NCBI RefSeq assembly: GCF_013008815.1
Contig: NZ_CP053097.1
Span: forward strand, 434,001-498,000
Length of the DNA stretch: 64,000 nt
Source: Mycoplasma miroungirhinis
Lineage (GTDB): Bacteria; Bacillota_I; Bacilli_A; Mycoplasmatales; Metamycoplasmataceae
Direction: 5' to 3'
Shown here: positions 24,792-37,700 of the stretch, piece by piece
Numbering within the stretch: the first letter of the stretch is position 1
Layout of the letters: every line of letters starts with the position of its first letter
Position numbers and translations under genes: made by a program
The notes under the pieces: model-generated
Databases searched by the model: none
What the model saw: the letters and a program-made list of their open reading frames with translations, nothing else
What the model was told of the DNA's origin: nothing

Positions 24792-27700
24792 TTAAAAATG
24801 AAATTCTTCTGGTGGATTATAATAATCTAAACTGTCTAATGCATGAGTTGATGATGCATCGTTACCTTTTGCATCTCATAAAACTAGTTGTTTAAATTCA
24901 CCATTTGTAGGTTGATATTTTTTTTCTATATATTTAAAATATGTGTCTATTATATTATTTATTCTATCTTCATGTTTTTTTCATGTTCGGTCGATTTTGG
25001 TGTTTAGACCCAATTTAAAACCATAAACCATTTCTAATTGTTTATATTGTTTAGCTAATTCATCATTTGGATCGTCTTCATTAATATTTAACTTCTTTAA
25101 TAAAGATTTTATTAAAAATTTTATATAGTCATTAAAATTGTATGTATCTAGTTTACCATTTGCTAATTTTAACTTATTTCAATTAGCATTTTTATATCAA
25201 TAATATTGTGAATAATTATCTAATCTATAACTAGCTCCTGGATAATTACCTTGAAGTTCCCCTCTTCGTTGATTTATTTCATCAATGAAAATTTGCATAC
25301 TTGATCATTTATCATCTTTTCCTTCTTTAGTTCGAAGACCTTTTTTATCAAATTTTTGGAATGTAGCTAAATCTTCATATACATCTGAATATAATAATTG
25401 ATTTGTATATGGTTTTCCATTATGAGTAATATTAATTTGGTAATCATCAAAATTTTCATAATAATTTACACCAGTAACCATTTGATGGAAGTAACGATGT
25501 AAAATAGATGCTCATGCTTCTACACCAGCGATTAAATGAACATATCTATATAATTCTCTAAATTTTTGTACAAATGTTCCAGGTTGATGATTATCATTGT
25601 ATCCAAATAATATTTTTAATTGAGCTTTTAATTTATACATTTCTTTTTCATAAGATTCAACAGATTTATACCAAATATTTCTATAAGTTACATAATCTTC
25701 AAAGTTTATATCTTTTTGAACTAGTTGTTCGCCATTAGTTGTTGGTGGATTGTATTTTGCATCATAATTATCTATAAAATTATGTTTAACATCACTATAT
25801 AAGTGATTTGTACTTTCATCTTTAGTAACTCCTTCTGCTCCTGTAAATGTATGTTCTCCATTAAATCCATTTTTTGGGTCATCTATTTTGTTAATATGTA
25901 TTCAGGTAATTGCGGTTTGTTTAAATTCATCTAAATAAGTTTTTAACTGTTTTGAATCTAATTTACCAAATTCATGATTATTAACTTCTTTATTTTGCAT
26001 TATAGATTTACTTTGTGCTTTAGTATCATAAGCAGGTAATGCATTATGTAATTCTGTAATTTTTTCTTTAAAATATTTTTTATCTTTAGATAAAGTATTG
26101 TGATTTGGATCGACAATAGAATCACTTTTATTTGTATTTTGTCTTTGTAAATTAGTAGATTTACCTCATGTATTTGTATAATCTACAATCTTATCTAATG
26201 TAGTTGTTAAACCATCTACATATGTTTTTTCCTTTGCTAGTTTATCAACTGCTTTAGAATGTTCTGCATTGTATGCTTTTATATTATCATCAATAGTTTT
26301 AATATGTTGTTTTAATGAACTACTAATTTCTTTATTTTGAGTTTTTAATTGATTTATATCATTGTTACTTTTTAAAGTAGTTAATCTATTTTTTAATTCC
26401 TTTAACTGATTATAAGCGTTAGCGCTTTCAGTTACTCTATCGCTTTCTGGTAATTTTAATTTGTCTTCAATTTCTTTAAGCATTTTATCAATTAATTTTT
26501 TTTGTGCATTAACTTTAAGATTATTTAGTTCATTAGTTCAAGTTGTAAACATATCATCACTTAAAGTTGAAGGATTATGATTAATTGCATCTTTTCTTTT
26601 TTGGTCTATTTTAGTTATTTCTGAATTAAATCAAGTTTGAATGTCATTATTTTCATTAGTAAATTCATTTTTATCTGCTTCTGCTTGTTGTTTTGCACTA
26701 TTATATGAATTAACTAAACGTTGACGAGTTGCAACCTTAGTTTTGGTGTCATTATATTTATCATTTAATGCTTTATAAGCATCTGAAACTTGTTTAACAC
26801 TTGGCTTACGCTGAGGTAAAGCAATATTATCCTGTGTTGTTTTGGTATTTTCAAGGTTAGTTTTTAAATCTTTATAATTTTCATCTTTAATTGGACTAGT
26901 AGTTAAATAAGTATTAACTTCATTACTTAATGATTGATATACATTTGCTGCTTTTGTTTTTAAAGCATCTGTTGCAGTGTTATATGAATTAGCATCAATT
27001 GTATTATTACCTATTTTACTTTGTAACATTGTTTCTTGATGTGTTAATTCAGTTTGTAATTCTTGAGTTTTTGAATTTGCTATGTTTTTAAATGCTGTAT
27101 ATTGAGTTTTAGAAGTTTCAAATTCTTGTTTTTTACTATTAATTTCATTTACTTGACTTTGAGCATTTGTTTTTGCAGTATTTAATGCTTGAATTTGTAC
27201 TTGGATTTGTTCTTCAGTTTTATTTGCATAATTACTATTTTTATTAACATTATTATCAGCACGTGTAATAGCATCTAATAAATCTTTATTTTTTATTTTA
27301 TTATATTCAGGTTTTGTTAAAGAGTTTTTATAATTTTCCACTTCATTTCTTTTTGTTTCATATTCTGCTATTTTTTGATACTTAGGAATATCAGATTCAA
27401 GTTGAGTTAATTTATCTTTAGCATCTTTATAAGCTTGAGCTAGTTTTTCTGGATTATTTGCAGCAGCTGTTATATCACTAGTTAATTTATTAGTAATTTC
27501 AGTTTTTTTAGCATTAATTTTATTTTTAGCATCTTGATTTGTAACTTTATGAACTTTAGTTTCTAAAGAAGTTTTAGCTTGTGAATATGCATCTTTATTA
27601 GTTTTAATGTTTTGAGCTTTAGTAATTGCAGTTTGTAATACATCTGTATGAGTTTGATAAACATTTGGTTTTAAGATATCATCTCCTGTAATACTGTTTT

Positions 27701-30700
27701 CATTATGTGAATTAGTTACTGAATTTATATATTTTTTAATTTCATCATCATTTTTATATTTTCCAGTATTTGAAATAGAACTATCTAATTGTTGTTTAGT
27801 AGATAGAAGATTATCTAATTTAGTTTTAACTTGGCTAATTGTATTTAATAAAGTAGTTTTATTTAAATTTTGAGTAGCAGTATTAATTTGATTTGCGGTT
27901 GATGATTGATTATCTCTAATAGTTTTTTGAGATGATAATTTATTTTGAACATTTGATTTAAGATTTGAATATTTTGTATCTGTTCCAATATTATCTAATA
28001 TTTGATTATAAGAATCATCAAATTGTTTTTGAGCTTTGGCTTTATCAAAAGCTGTTTGTAATTTTTGAATTGATTCTTCAATAGTTTGTTGACTTGGAAA
28101 TGGTGTTACTGTAGGAAGAGATTTTTTATCTTCTTCATCTTTAACTGATTTTAAAGCGTCTTTAATATTTGAATATTTGTTATTACTTAAATCACTAGAA
28201 ATATATGTTGCAACTTGATCACTTAAAGTTTTATATGCATTAGATTTTGAAACATTAGTATTTGCTTGTTTTTCATCTTCTTTTGCTTTTGCAATTGCTT
28301 TATCTAAAATATCTTTTGCACCTTGATATTTTGTAGGTGTTTTAGGATCTACTAATACTTTTTCAGCCTTTTTCTTAGCTTCTTCTAGCTCTTTTTTAAT
28401 ATCATTTGCAGCTGGATTATTTTTTAATCTATTTAAAATAGTTTCTAATTCAGATTTTGAAGAATCATAACCTTGTTTTTGAGCGTTAGTTTCTTCTTGT
28501 TTTTTAGCTTCTAAACTATTATTTAAAGTTTTAATTGCTTCATTTGCTTTAAGATATGCTTGTTCTTTTTCTGGATCAGTATGAGCTAATTTTAAATCAT
28601 TAGTTAATGTTTCATTAATTTTATCTAATGTGTCTTTATATCAAGTTTTAGTTTTTGGATGTTCATTTAAAGTATTTAATGTTTCTGTAGCTTGAGCTTT
28701 AGAATTTTCATATTCTTTTTTAGCTTTATTTAATTTTGCTTGATCTAAAGCATCTTGAAGATTTTTAGTTTGATCAAGATAATTTTGTTTGTCAATAGTT
28801 GAAGGATCTTTATGAAGATTAGTATTTAAAGCATTATTTGCATTAGTTAGAACAGTGTCTAATGAAGTTTTAATATCTTCATTTTCATTTGTTAAAGTGT
28901 TTTTGTAATTATTTAATTCTTTTACTTTTTCATCATAAGCTTTTTTAGCTTCATCTATTTCATGTTCTTTAGTTTTAGCATCATTAATTGCTTCTTGTAA
29001 TTTAGTTTTAGCATTATTATATGCATCTTCTTTTTCTTGTTCTGATTTAGAAGTATCTTGAATTACATTGTTTAGTTCAGTTTCAATTGCTTGAACTTTA
29101 TTTTTTAAATCATTTGCAATTTTTTTATGATGATCTTCATTTGTAGCTGCTTTAGTTACATCATCTTTATTATCAACTAATGTTGTTGATAAATCTTTTG
29201 ATTCTTTTAATTTCTTTTCATAATTTTCTTGTGCTATATTTTTAGAAATATTATTTTTAGCTTGATCTAAAGCATCTTTTGATTTTTGGTATGCTTCTTT
29301 AATTTTTTCTCAATCACCATTTGCATTATGTAAATCATTTGTTAAAGTATTTTTTGCATCTTCTATTTCTTTTTTGTATTTATTTAATGCATCTGGATTT
29401 GTATTAAATTGATCATCATGAACAACTGATGATTTTGAATTTTCATATGCTTTTTTAGCATTTTCTACTGCTTTTGCATGGTCTAATGCTTCAGTTAGTT
29501 TATTTTTAAATTCATTGTATTTATCTTTATTTAAAACATCATTATCTGTTATATTTGATTGTTTATATGATTCTAATGCATCATTTATGATTTTTTTAGC
29601 TTCATCTTGGTTTAAATCTAAAGCGTTTTTATATTTAGTTGCTTCATTAACTTTATCATTGTATTGATTAAAGTTATTTACAACTTCTGTAATTTTGTTT
29701 TTTAATGCATCATTATCTTTTGATAAATCTTGTGTAACATCTAAAATTGCTTGAGTAGTTGAATGTTGATCATCTCTAATTGCTTTATCATGTTGCATTT
29801 CATTAACTAATTTATTTCTAATAGCATCATAATTTGCATGAGGATCAGTAGTATTTTGAGGTACTATGTTTAATATTTCATTGTATTTATCATCAAAAGC
29901 TTTTTTAGCTTTTATATTATCAAATGCTGCTTTTAATTTATCATATGCATTATCTAATGTTTCTTTAGTTGAAGTTTCTGTTACATTATTTAAACTATTT
30001 TTAACTTCTTCAAGTTCTTGTTTAATGTTTTGATATTTTGGATCTGATAAATCACTATTTATATAATTATTTACATTATTTAATAAATCATTATATTTTT
30101 TATATGCTGCTTTTTGAATTGCTTGATCAATTGCATCAGAAGCATTTTTATAAGTATCTGCATTTATAGTTGGTGGAGTTGCATTAATGCTATTTTCAAT
30201 TGTTTGATTTTGTTGATTTAATACTTCTTGCAATGTAGTTGAAGAAGTAGGATAAAGTTTCATTGCATCAGCAATTGCTTGTTTTTTAGTATCAAAAATA
30301 TCTTTTTGTTTTTTAACTAATGCTTCTTGAGTTTTTGCATCTTCTAAAGCTTGAGTTAAATTATTTTTAGCCATTTCTATTTTTTGTTGAGTTTGAGTTT
30401 TGTAATTTTGAGCATTATCTATATGATCATGGTCATTATTATTTGCTTTTATTGTTTCATTTAAATCATATTTGATTTTTGTTTGGTATTTATGATCTTC
30501 ATCAACTACTAATGAATCTTTATATGCATTTGCATCATGTAATGCTTTTTCATATTCATCTATTACTTTATTTTTTTCAACGTGTTTTTTAGCTTCTAAT
30601 AAATTATTTAAAGCATTTTTATAAGTTGCAATTTTTTCTTTATAAGATGTTTGAGAATCTGATTCAAAATCATTTAATTTTTTAGAAAGATTTTGTTTTA

Positions 30701-33700
30701 CTTCTTCAACTTCTGCATTGTATTTATTTTTTGCACCTTGATGTAATGAATCAAAGTCATTATCAGTTAATTTATTATTTAACTCATCTTCATAATCTTT
30801 TTTAGCTTTAGCTACTTTAGCATCTTCTAAAGCTTTATCTAAAGCAATCTTTTTAGTTTTATAAACATCTGCATTTAATTTATCTTCATTAGAAGTAATT
30901 GATTCTTGATTATTTGCATTTAATGAAGTATCAATTGTATTAATAATATCTTGATATTTAGCTTGATTTGCTTTTAATTGTTCTTTAAAATGTTGTAATT
31001 TGTTTAATGATTCATAATAAGGATCAAATTTTTCAATTACAGAATCTAAATTAGAATCTGTTGAAATTAATTTTTTAGTTTCTTTATTAATATCTGAAGC
31101 AGTTGATTGTTGATTATCTCTTATATTTTTACTATTTTGTAATGTAGATTCTAAAGCTTTTTTAATTTCTGAATATTTATTATCATTTACTTTTACAAAA
31201 ATATCTTGGTATTTTTTATCAAAATCAGATTTTGCTTTAGTTAAAACTGCAGCATCATAAGCTGTTTTTAATTTTTTAACTGAATCTTTTAAAGTTTCAA
31301 TTGTTGGTTTTGGATTAACTGAAGATAATGAACGTGCATCTTCTGTATCTTTTACAGATTTTAATTTATTTTTAATATCTGGATATTCAGGATGTTTTTG
31401 AGAATCTTGTAAGTTGGTTTCATCTAATGAATTTAATAATTCTTGTGCTTTGTTAGATAAATCATCATACATATTTTGAAATAAATCTAATTGAGTTTGT
31501 TTTGCTTTATTAATTGCTTTATTTAAATTATCAGTTGCTTCATTAACTGCATTTTCATCTGCATTTTGTTTAGTTTTATTTGATTCTTCTAATTCAATTG
31601 CAGATTCTAAATTATCCTTAATATTTTTTTCTAAAGGATCGGTTAATGAATTAGCAAAAGTTGAAGCTTCAACTAATTTTTTATCAAATTTTTCTGAAGC
31701 TTTAAGAGTTTTTTCTTGATTATTTAAATTATTTAATTCTTCTATTAAATTAGCTTCAGTTGAAGCTGATGAATCATAAATTCCTTTTGCAGCTTCTAAG
31801 TCTTTATTAATTTTTTCTACTGTTTTAATATGTTCTGGTTTTGTTTCTGAACCATTTTTTAAGTTAGTATTAACATAATCTTTGATTTCATTAATTTTGT
31901 TTAATAAATTAGTTTTTGCTGCTTCTCTTTTAGCTTTATTTGCTTCTCATAATGAATTAGCAGTTTCAGTAGCATCTTTTAATTTATTAGCTTGGTCAGC
32001 AAAATTATCTTCTGTTTTATTATTTGTATCTTCTAATGCTTTTGTTGAATCATTAATAACTTTTAATAAATTATCATGTAAGTTTTTATCATCATTATTT
32101 AAAACGGGAGTTCCAATATCTAATAATTTATTTTTAGCATTATCTAAAGTTTCTTGATATTTATCTTTTGCTGCTTTAATTTTTTTAGCATTATCTAATG
32201 CTTCTTGAAGTTTAGTAATTGATTCAGTAATTGCATCTTTTAAAACACCATCTTTAACTTCAGGATTTTGTTCATTTATATCTTTTTCTAATTTTGTTGA
32301 TTCTGTTGAAATTACATTATTTAAAGGAGTTTTAATGAAATTATTTGAATCACTTGCACTTAAATTATTTTTAATAAAATTGTTTGCTTCATTTTTAACT
32401 GATTCAAATTTACGAAATTCTGCTTTTCTATCATCTTCTTCTTTTTGTTTTTTAGCATCATCTAAAGCTTTTTGTAAACTTTCTTGTGCTTTAATATATG
32501 CTTTAATTTTATCTTTTTTAGAAGTAGAATTATCATTTAAAACTTTATTTAAAGTGTTTTGTATATCAGAGATTTTTTTACTTAATTCTTGTTTTATATC
32601 ACCATATAAATTAGCATCTAAACCATTGCTATATTCATTTGTTTCTGATAATTTAGAATCAAAAGTTTCTTTTGCTTTATTGAAATCAATTTCATCTTTA
32701 GCAGCATCAACTTCATCATAAGTTGCTTTTAATTTTGTAGTTGCTTGTTTAATATCATCACTTGTTGATTGAGTATCTTTTTTTGCAACAACTGCATCTG
32801 TTTCAGTTTTTGTTTTATTTAATTTTTCTGCTAAATTAGGATAAAGTGCAGAATTAGATTTAATATTATCTAATAAATCTGAGACTAGTTTAACTACCTT
32901 ATCATAATTAGATTTTTCAGTTTCACGTTTTTCAAAGTTTTTATTTACTTCATTTTTAGTTTCTTCAAAAACTTTTTGTAATTTATTATTTTCATTATCT
33001 ATTTCTGAAGCATTAGAAAGATTTTTAACTATTTCTTTTGTTTCATTTAATTTATCTTGTAGTTTTTTAATTAAATCTGAAGATTCAGGATGAGTATGTG
33101 TGTTTATATATGATTCAATATCTTGATAAGCATTATCAATGTTATTTTTTGCTTGTTTTTTATTTTCAATTAATTTTTCTAAATTTTTTAAAGATTCAGC
33201 TGCATCTAAAATTTCTCTAGTTGTTGAATTTGGATCATTTGCAACTTTATCTGTTTTAGTAATCAATTGTTCAATTTCTGTTTTTATTGATTCATATTTT
33301 GGATCATTTAATGTATCTTTTATTGTTTTTAAAGAATTTAAATTTTCTTGATATTTATTAAGTGCTTCTTGTTTTTTATCTTTTATAGCATTTTGAATTT
33401 TTTTAGCTGATTCTTGAATTTCTAAATATGTTTTTGCATTAATATTTTGTTTTTCATGGTTAAAAATATCTTCAACATATTTTTTTATGTCAGAATATTT
33501 ATTATCTTGAAAATCATTTAAAAACATTTCAGCTTGTTTTTTTGCTTCATCAAAAAGATCCATTGCACTATTACGCAATTTATCAGTAATATGTTTTTGA
33601 ACTTTTACTGCTTCTCAATCATTTAAAATATCTTTTATTTTTTTATTGATAACATCTAAATTATTTTCATTTTTAACTAGATTATATTCATCATCTAAAT

Positions 33701-34598
33701 GTTTATTAAATTCATCTTTTAATTCTTTATCATCCGGTGTTATTAAAACTTCATTTGCATATTTTTTAGCTAAATCATAAACTCTTTTAAATTCATTTTG
33801 TGATTTTTCATATGCTCTTTGTTTTGCATCTTTTAATTCTTTAATTAAATTTTTATTAGCTTTAATTATATCTGATGTAGTTGATATTTCAGGGTTAATA
33901 TTTTTGATGATTTTATCTCTATTAGCAATTTCTAAACTATGTAATGAATCATAAAAATCTTCTATTGACAGTGGTTTTTGGATGAAATCATTTAATTCTC
34001 TTAAAGATTTTTCATAGTTTGTAATAACTAATAATTTGATATCTTTATCTTTGATTGCTTTTGCTCTTTTTGCATTATCAAAAGCATCTTGAAGTATTTT
34101 TAAATTTTTTAATAATTCATCTTCAGTAGATTGAGAATTAACGTGTTTATCAGTTTCTGTTTTGGTATTAAATAATTCATCATAAATGTTTTTATATTCA
34201 TCATATGAAAGTTGATTGTTTAAAAAGTCTTCAACTTCTTTTGCTAATTTTTGATACTTTGAAAAATCAAGTTGCTTAGCTTGATTAATAATTTCTTTAA
34301 ATTTAGACAATGCAAACTTTAAATTATCAATTTTTAATTGTACTTGTTGAAAAGTATCATCATATATTTTTAAAACAGGGTTATCTTTTAGAACATTTTT
34401 AATAATTTTAGTTAAAAATTCATTTCCTTTTAGTTCAACATTTTTAAAATTATCTAAATCATCTCAAATTTTCTTTTGCGTACTGATTAATTTATTTAAT
34501 TTAGCTTCTTCAACTAAAAACGCAGTAGTAGTTGCGGTTAAAACAGAAGAAGAAATGGCCAATATACCCATGACTTTTCTTTTATTTTTTTTATTCAT
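24792..34598 (-). CDS. Giant coiled-coil surface protein (Lmp / massive surface protein type), 3268 aa
   Basis: One uninterrupted frame of 3269 codons when TGA is Trp; I followed it through 24792-29310, which contains almost no Met codons, and found no frameshift. The start MNKKNKRKVMGILAISSS lies behind TTAAGGATTTTT and gives a basic N-terminus and hydrophobic anchor resembling the 19674 gene (TATTTAF). The rest is repeated helical units; motifs such as KAKKAFDDKYNEIL and IRDNQ(S/H)ST recur about every 150-250 residues, as in FIVAR/GA-like staphylococcal matrix-binding proteins. The C-terminal ~430 residues are Trp/Tyr-rich. There is no sorting signal or C-terminal helix. Part of the C-terminal region is duplicated in inverted orientation at 16653-18154. 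Confidence 0.85.
25533..27034 (-). repeat. Inverted repeat arm B (1502 bp)
   Basis: Arm B lies inside the giant gene and is the reverse complement of 16653-18154. The 7.4 kb between the arms carries the variable tails of both copies and the whole 1572-residue gene with its promoter. After inversion the giant gene would read through arm B into the other tail without a frame change. Confidence 0.9.
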
Positions 34599-34686
34599 AA
34601 AAATCCTTAAAATTTCTTAATTATTTATTTTAAAGTTATAAATTTAATATAAAAATATTATTTTTATCTGTAAAATTTGCTATTCT

Positions 34687-34692
34687 ATTATA
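34687..34692 (-). promoter_or_regulatory. -10 box of the giant surface protein gene
   Basis: TATAAT on the - strand, about 88 nt upstream of the ATG. The poly-T run at 34735-34751 lies ~42 nt farther upstream, so unlike the 19674 gene the tract is not in the spacer. Confidence 0.5.
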
Positions 34693-34734
34693 TAAAAATT
34701 CCTATGTTTTTAATTTTATTGTTTTAATTTTTCC

Positions 34735-34765
34735 AAAAAAAAAAAAAAAAACACCCCTTGAGGTG
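34735..34765 (-). terminator. Terminator of the PI-PLC fusion gene with a 17-T tail
   Basis: On the - strand CACCTC-AA-GGGGTG forms a 6-bp stem with one G-U pair, followed by 17 uninterrupted T residues (34751-34735) and GGAA. The T17-GGAA ending is the same as the T16-GGAA in the 19674 promoter. The tract therefore doubles as terminator tail and upstream region of the giant gene. Confidence 0.75.
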
Positions 34766-34784
34766 AAAAAAATACGTTTTTGAA

Positions 34785-37700
34785 TTATTTATTTCTTTTT
34801 TTAAGTATTTTAAATTTAGTTAATATTAATAAAATTAATATAACTAAACTTGGGACTAAAACACTAATTAAAATAATTATATTTTTAGAAATTTTAGTTG
34901 GATTGTTAATTTTATAATTTAATAAATTTATATTTAATTTATCGTTTTTATTATTTAAATTTATTAATGTTAAAGTAACTTTATTTGTAATATCTTTATT
35001 TTTAAAAGATTTTAATAATTCTTTTGCAACATCATCTAAATTTTGAATTTTATAATCTTTTTCATATTGATAATTTTTTACAATATCTTTTATTTTTGTA
35101 AGTATGAAATTTTTAATCTTTTCTTTTTCATTTAATCCATTTAAATTTATATCTTTAACATTAATATTTTTAAAGATATTTTCTTGGGGGAATTTTTTCT
35201 TAATTATAGGTACTTTAATTTTTAATTGAGAAATTGTTGAATTAGAAGATTGTTTTTTATTAAATAATTGAGCTTCAAAATTAACTAATAAAGTTTTTTT
35301 ATTAAAATCAGGATAAATACTCATTATTTTGACATTTATGTTTGTATCTTTTATTATTTTAAGATCACTTATAGTTATTTCATCTAATGTTTTATTATTT
35401 AAAACACTAAATTTAATCTCTTTTATCAATTTATTTAATTCAGTATCTATTTTATTTTGTATATTTATTTTAAATTGTTCATATTGTTTATTAATATCGC
35501 TTAAAAGTGATTTTAGTGTTTGAAAATTATTATTATTTTGTTGTAAATTATTTAATTTAGTATTTAAAAATTGATTGTAATTATTAACAATATTAATAAA
35601 TAATTTATGACGAAAATCTGATTGAATAGCTTCTTTTTGTTGTTTTATTTGTTGTTTAATAATACTTAATAAAGATTGATTTTCTTCTTCAAGATGTTTA
35701 TTAATTTCCTCTTCTGAAATTTGTAATTTATTTAAAAGTTCTAATAGATGATTTTTACTATTTTCAATTGTTTTAATTGTTGCATTTTCCTCATAAACTA
35801 CTAAATTGTTTACTTTAATACTATTTTCTATATTACTAATTAAATTATCATATGCATGTTGTGAATTATCATATGTAATTTTTTTATCATTTAATGTTTT
35901 AACAATTTGTTCATATTCTAAAATAAGACGTTTTTTATGTTCATTTTCATTAAATAAAATATGAGAATTTTCAAAATCACTTAAAAAGTTATGAAAATCT
36001 TGCATTTCATTATTTATTTCACCTAAGCTAAGTGAATTTTGATAAATATTTGATAATTTATTAAGATTAGTTTGAAAATTATGTTGCATTTTCGCAGTAT
36101 TATTTATGTATTTTTCAGTAGAAATTACATTTTTATTAATTTCATATAAGTTTTTTGCAATATTAATTGCATTTAATAAATTGTTAAAAATATTTTTATT
36201 TTTGTTATAAATATCTTGAGTTTGAGAATTTCTTAATTGATTTAAAATATATGTTTTTTGATTAGAAGATAAGTTATTAAATGAATTTTTATCTTTCGAA
36301 ATTAAATTGAAATTTTTTAGTTGATCCAATTCATTTTCAACATTAATAACATCTTGTTTTGAAGTTGCTATGTTTAATTGTTCATTTAATTGATTTTTTT
36401 GAAAATTATATAATAATTCATTTTCTGTAATTTTTTGTTTTAGTTCATCAATTGTTTTATTATCAAATATCGTTTTATATTTTTCCAGATGATTAATAAT
36501 TTCCAAAACTTGATTATTATTTATGTTTATATTTAAATTATTTTGAGCTTTGTTATACCAAGTATCTAACTCTTGCTTTTGATTATTTTCTAAAACAATA
36601 TACCCATTAGTATTTTGATAATTATTAAAGAGATTATATACATTTTTTAAAATTTGCATATTGTTATTTAAAATAGACATAACTGAAATTTCATTGTCAA
36701 TTTCATTTAAATTAATTATATTTTTAATTTTATTTAATGTATTGTGTTTTTGAGCATCATTTAAATTTATAAATGAATTAATTCTTGATTCATAGTTATT
36801 TCTAATAAAAGAATCTACTAAATTATTTAGATTTTCTATAGTATTGTAAGTTACTGAATTTGATTTTTTTATTGAATCTAATAATAAATTTTTTTGTTCA
36901 GCAAATAACTTATCACTATTTTTAATTTTTAAAGCTAATTGTTGATATTTTGTGTTTAATAAACTAATATTTTTTTCTAAATTCCTTAAATTTGAAATTT
37001 TATTATCAATTGTTTGGAAATTATAAATATCAGAATTAAAATTATTTAAATCTACTTTCAATTTATTAATAGTTTGTGTATAAAGTTCTTTATCATGACT
37101 TAAAAAATCTAAAAAATGATTATCAGTTTTAAATTGTTCCGAATTTAAAACTAATGTTTTTAAGGTATTTAATTTTTCTTTAAAAACATTTATTTTATCA
37201 ATTAATATTTTAGGATTTTCTAAATTTTTAATGGAATTAGTTATATCACTTAAAAACATCTGTTTTAAATCTTTGTTGTCATTATTTACAAAGTAATTAT
37301 TTAAAATTAAGATATTATTTTTCGCTGCTTCAATTTGTGTTTTTAAAGTAGTAATTTCAGTATTAAATGACTGAATTAATTCATATGCTTTAGTTTCTAA
37401 GTTATCTAAATTGTTAATATTTTCTAATTGAGACAAAATATCATTAGGTTGATTAATTACTTTTAAAAGTTGATTATTTCAATATTCTTTTGCAAAATTA
37501 ATTGCAGTTTCAAAATTATTAAAATCATCTTTAGTTTGGTGAATATTTTTAGAATTAAAATTATTAACAAGATTAGTTAAATGTTTTAGAATTTTTGTAT
37601 TTTTTAATATTGAATTTATTAAGTTAGATAAGTTGAAACTTGTTAAATCCTGGTTTTCATTAAATAAAGAATTAATTTGAGTTTGAATATTATTATATTT

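Noticed and set aside
27342..29309. Possible frameshift or gap in the giant gene, because this stretch lacks internal ATG codons
   Set aside because: I translated it on the - strand with TGA as Trp and the frame is continuous with both sides.
31882..32721. Open frames on the + strand inside the giant - strand gene (31882-32157 and 32335-32721)
   Set aside because: Antisense shadows of a repetitive Lys/Glu-rich coding sequence; they lack ribosome sites and give Leu/Ser/Phe-rich low-complexity translations.
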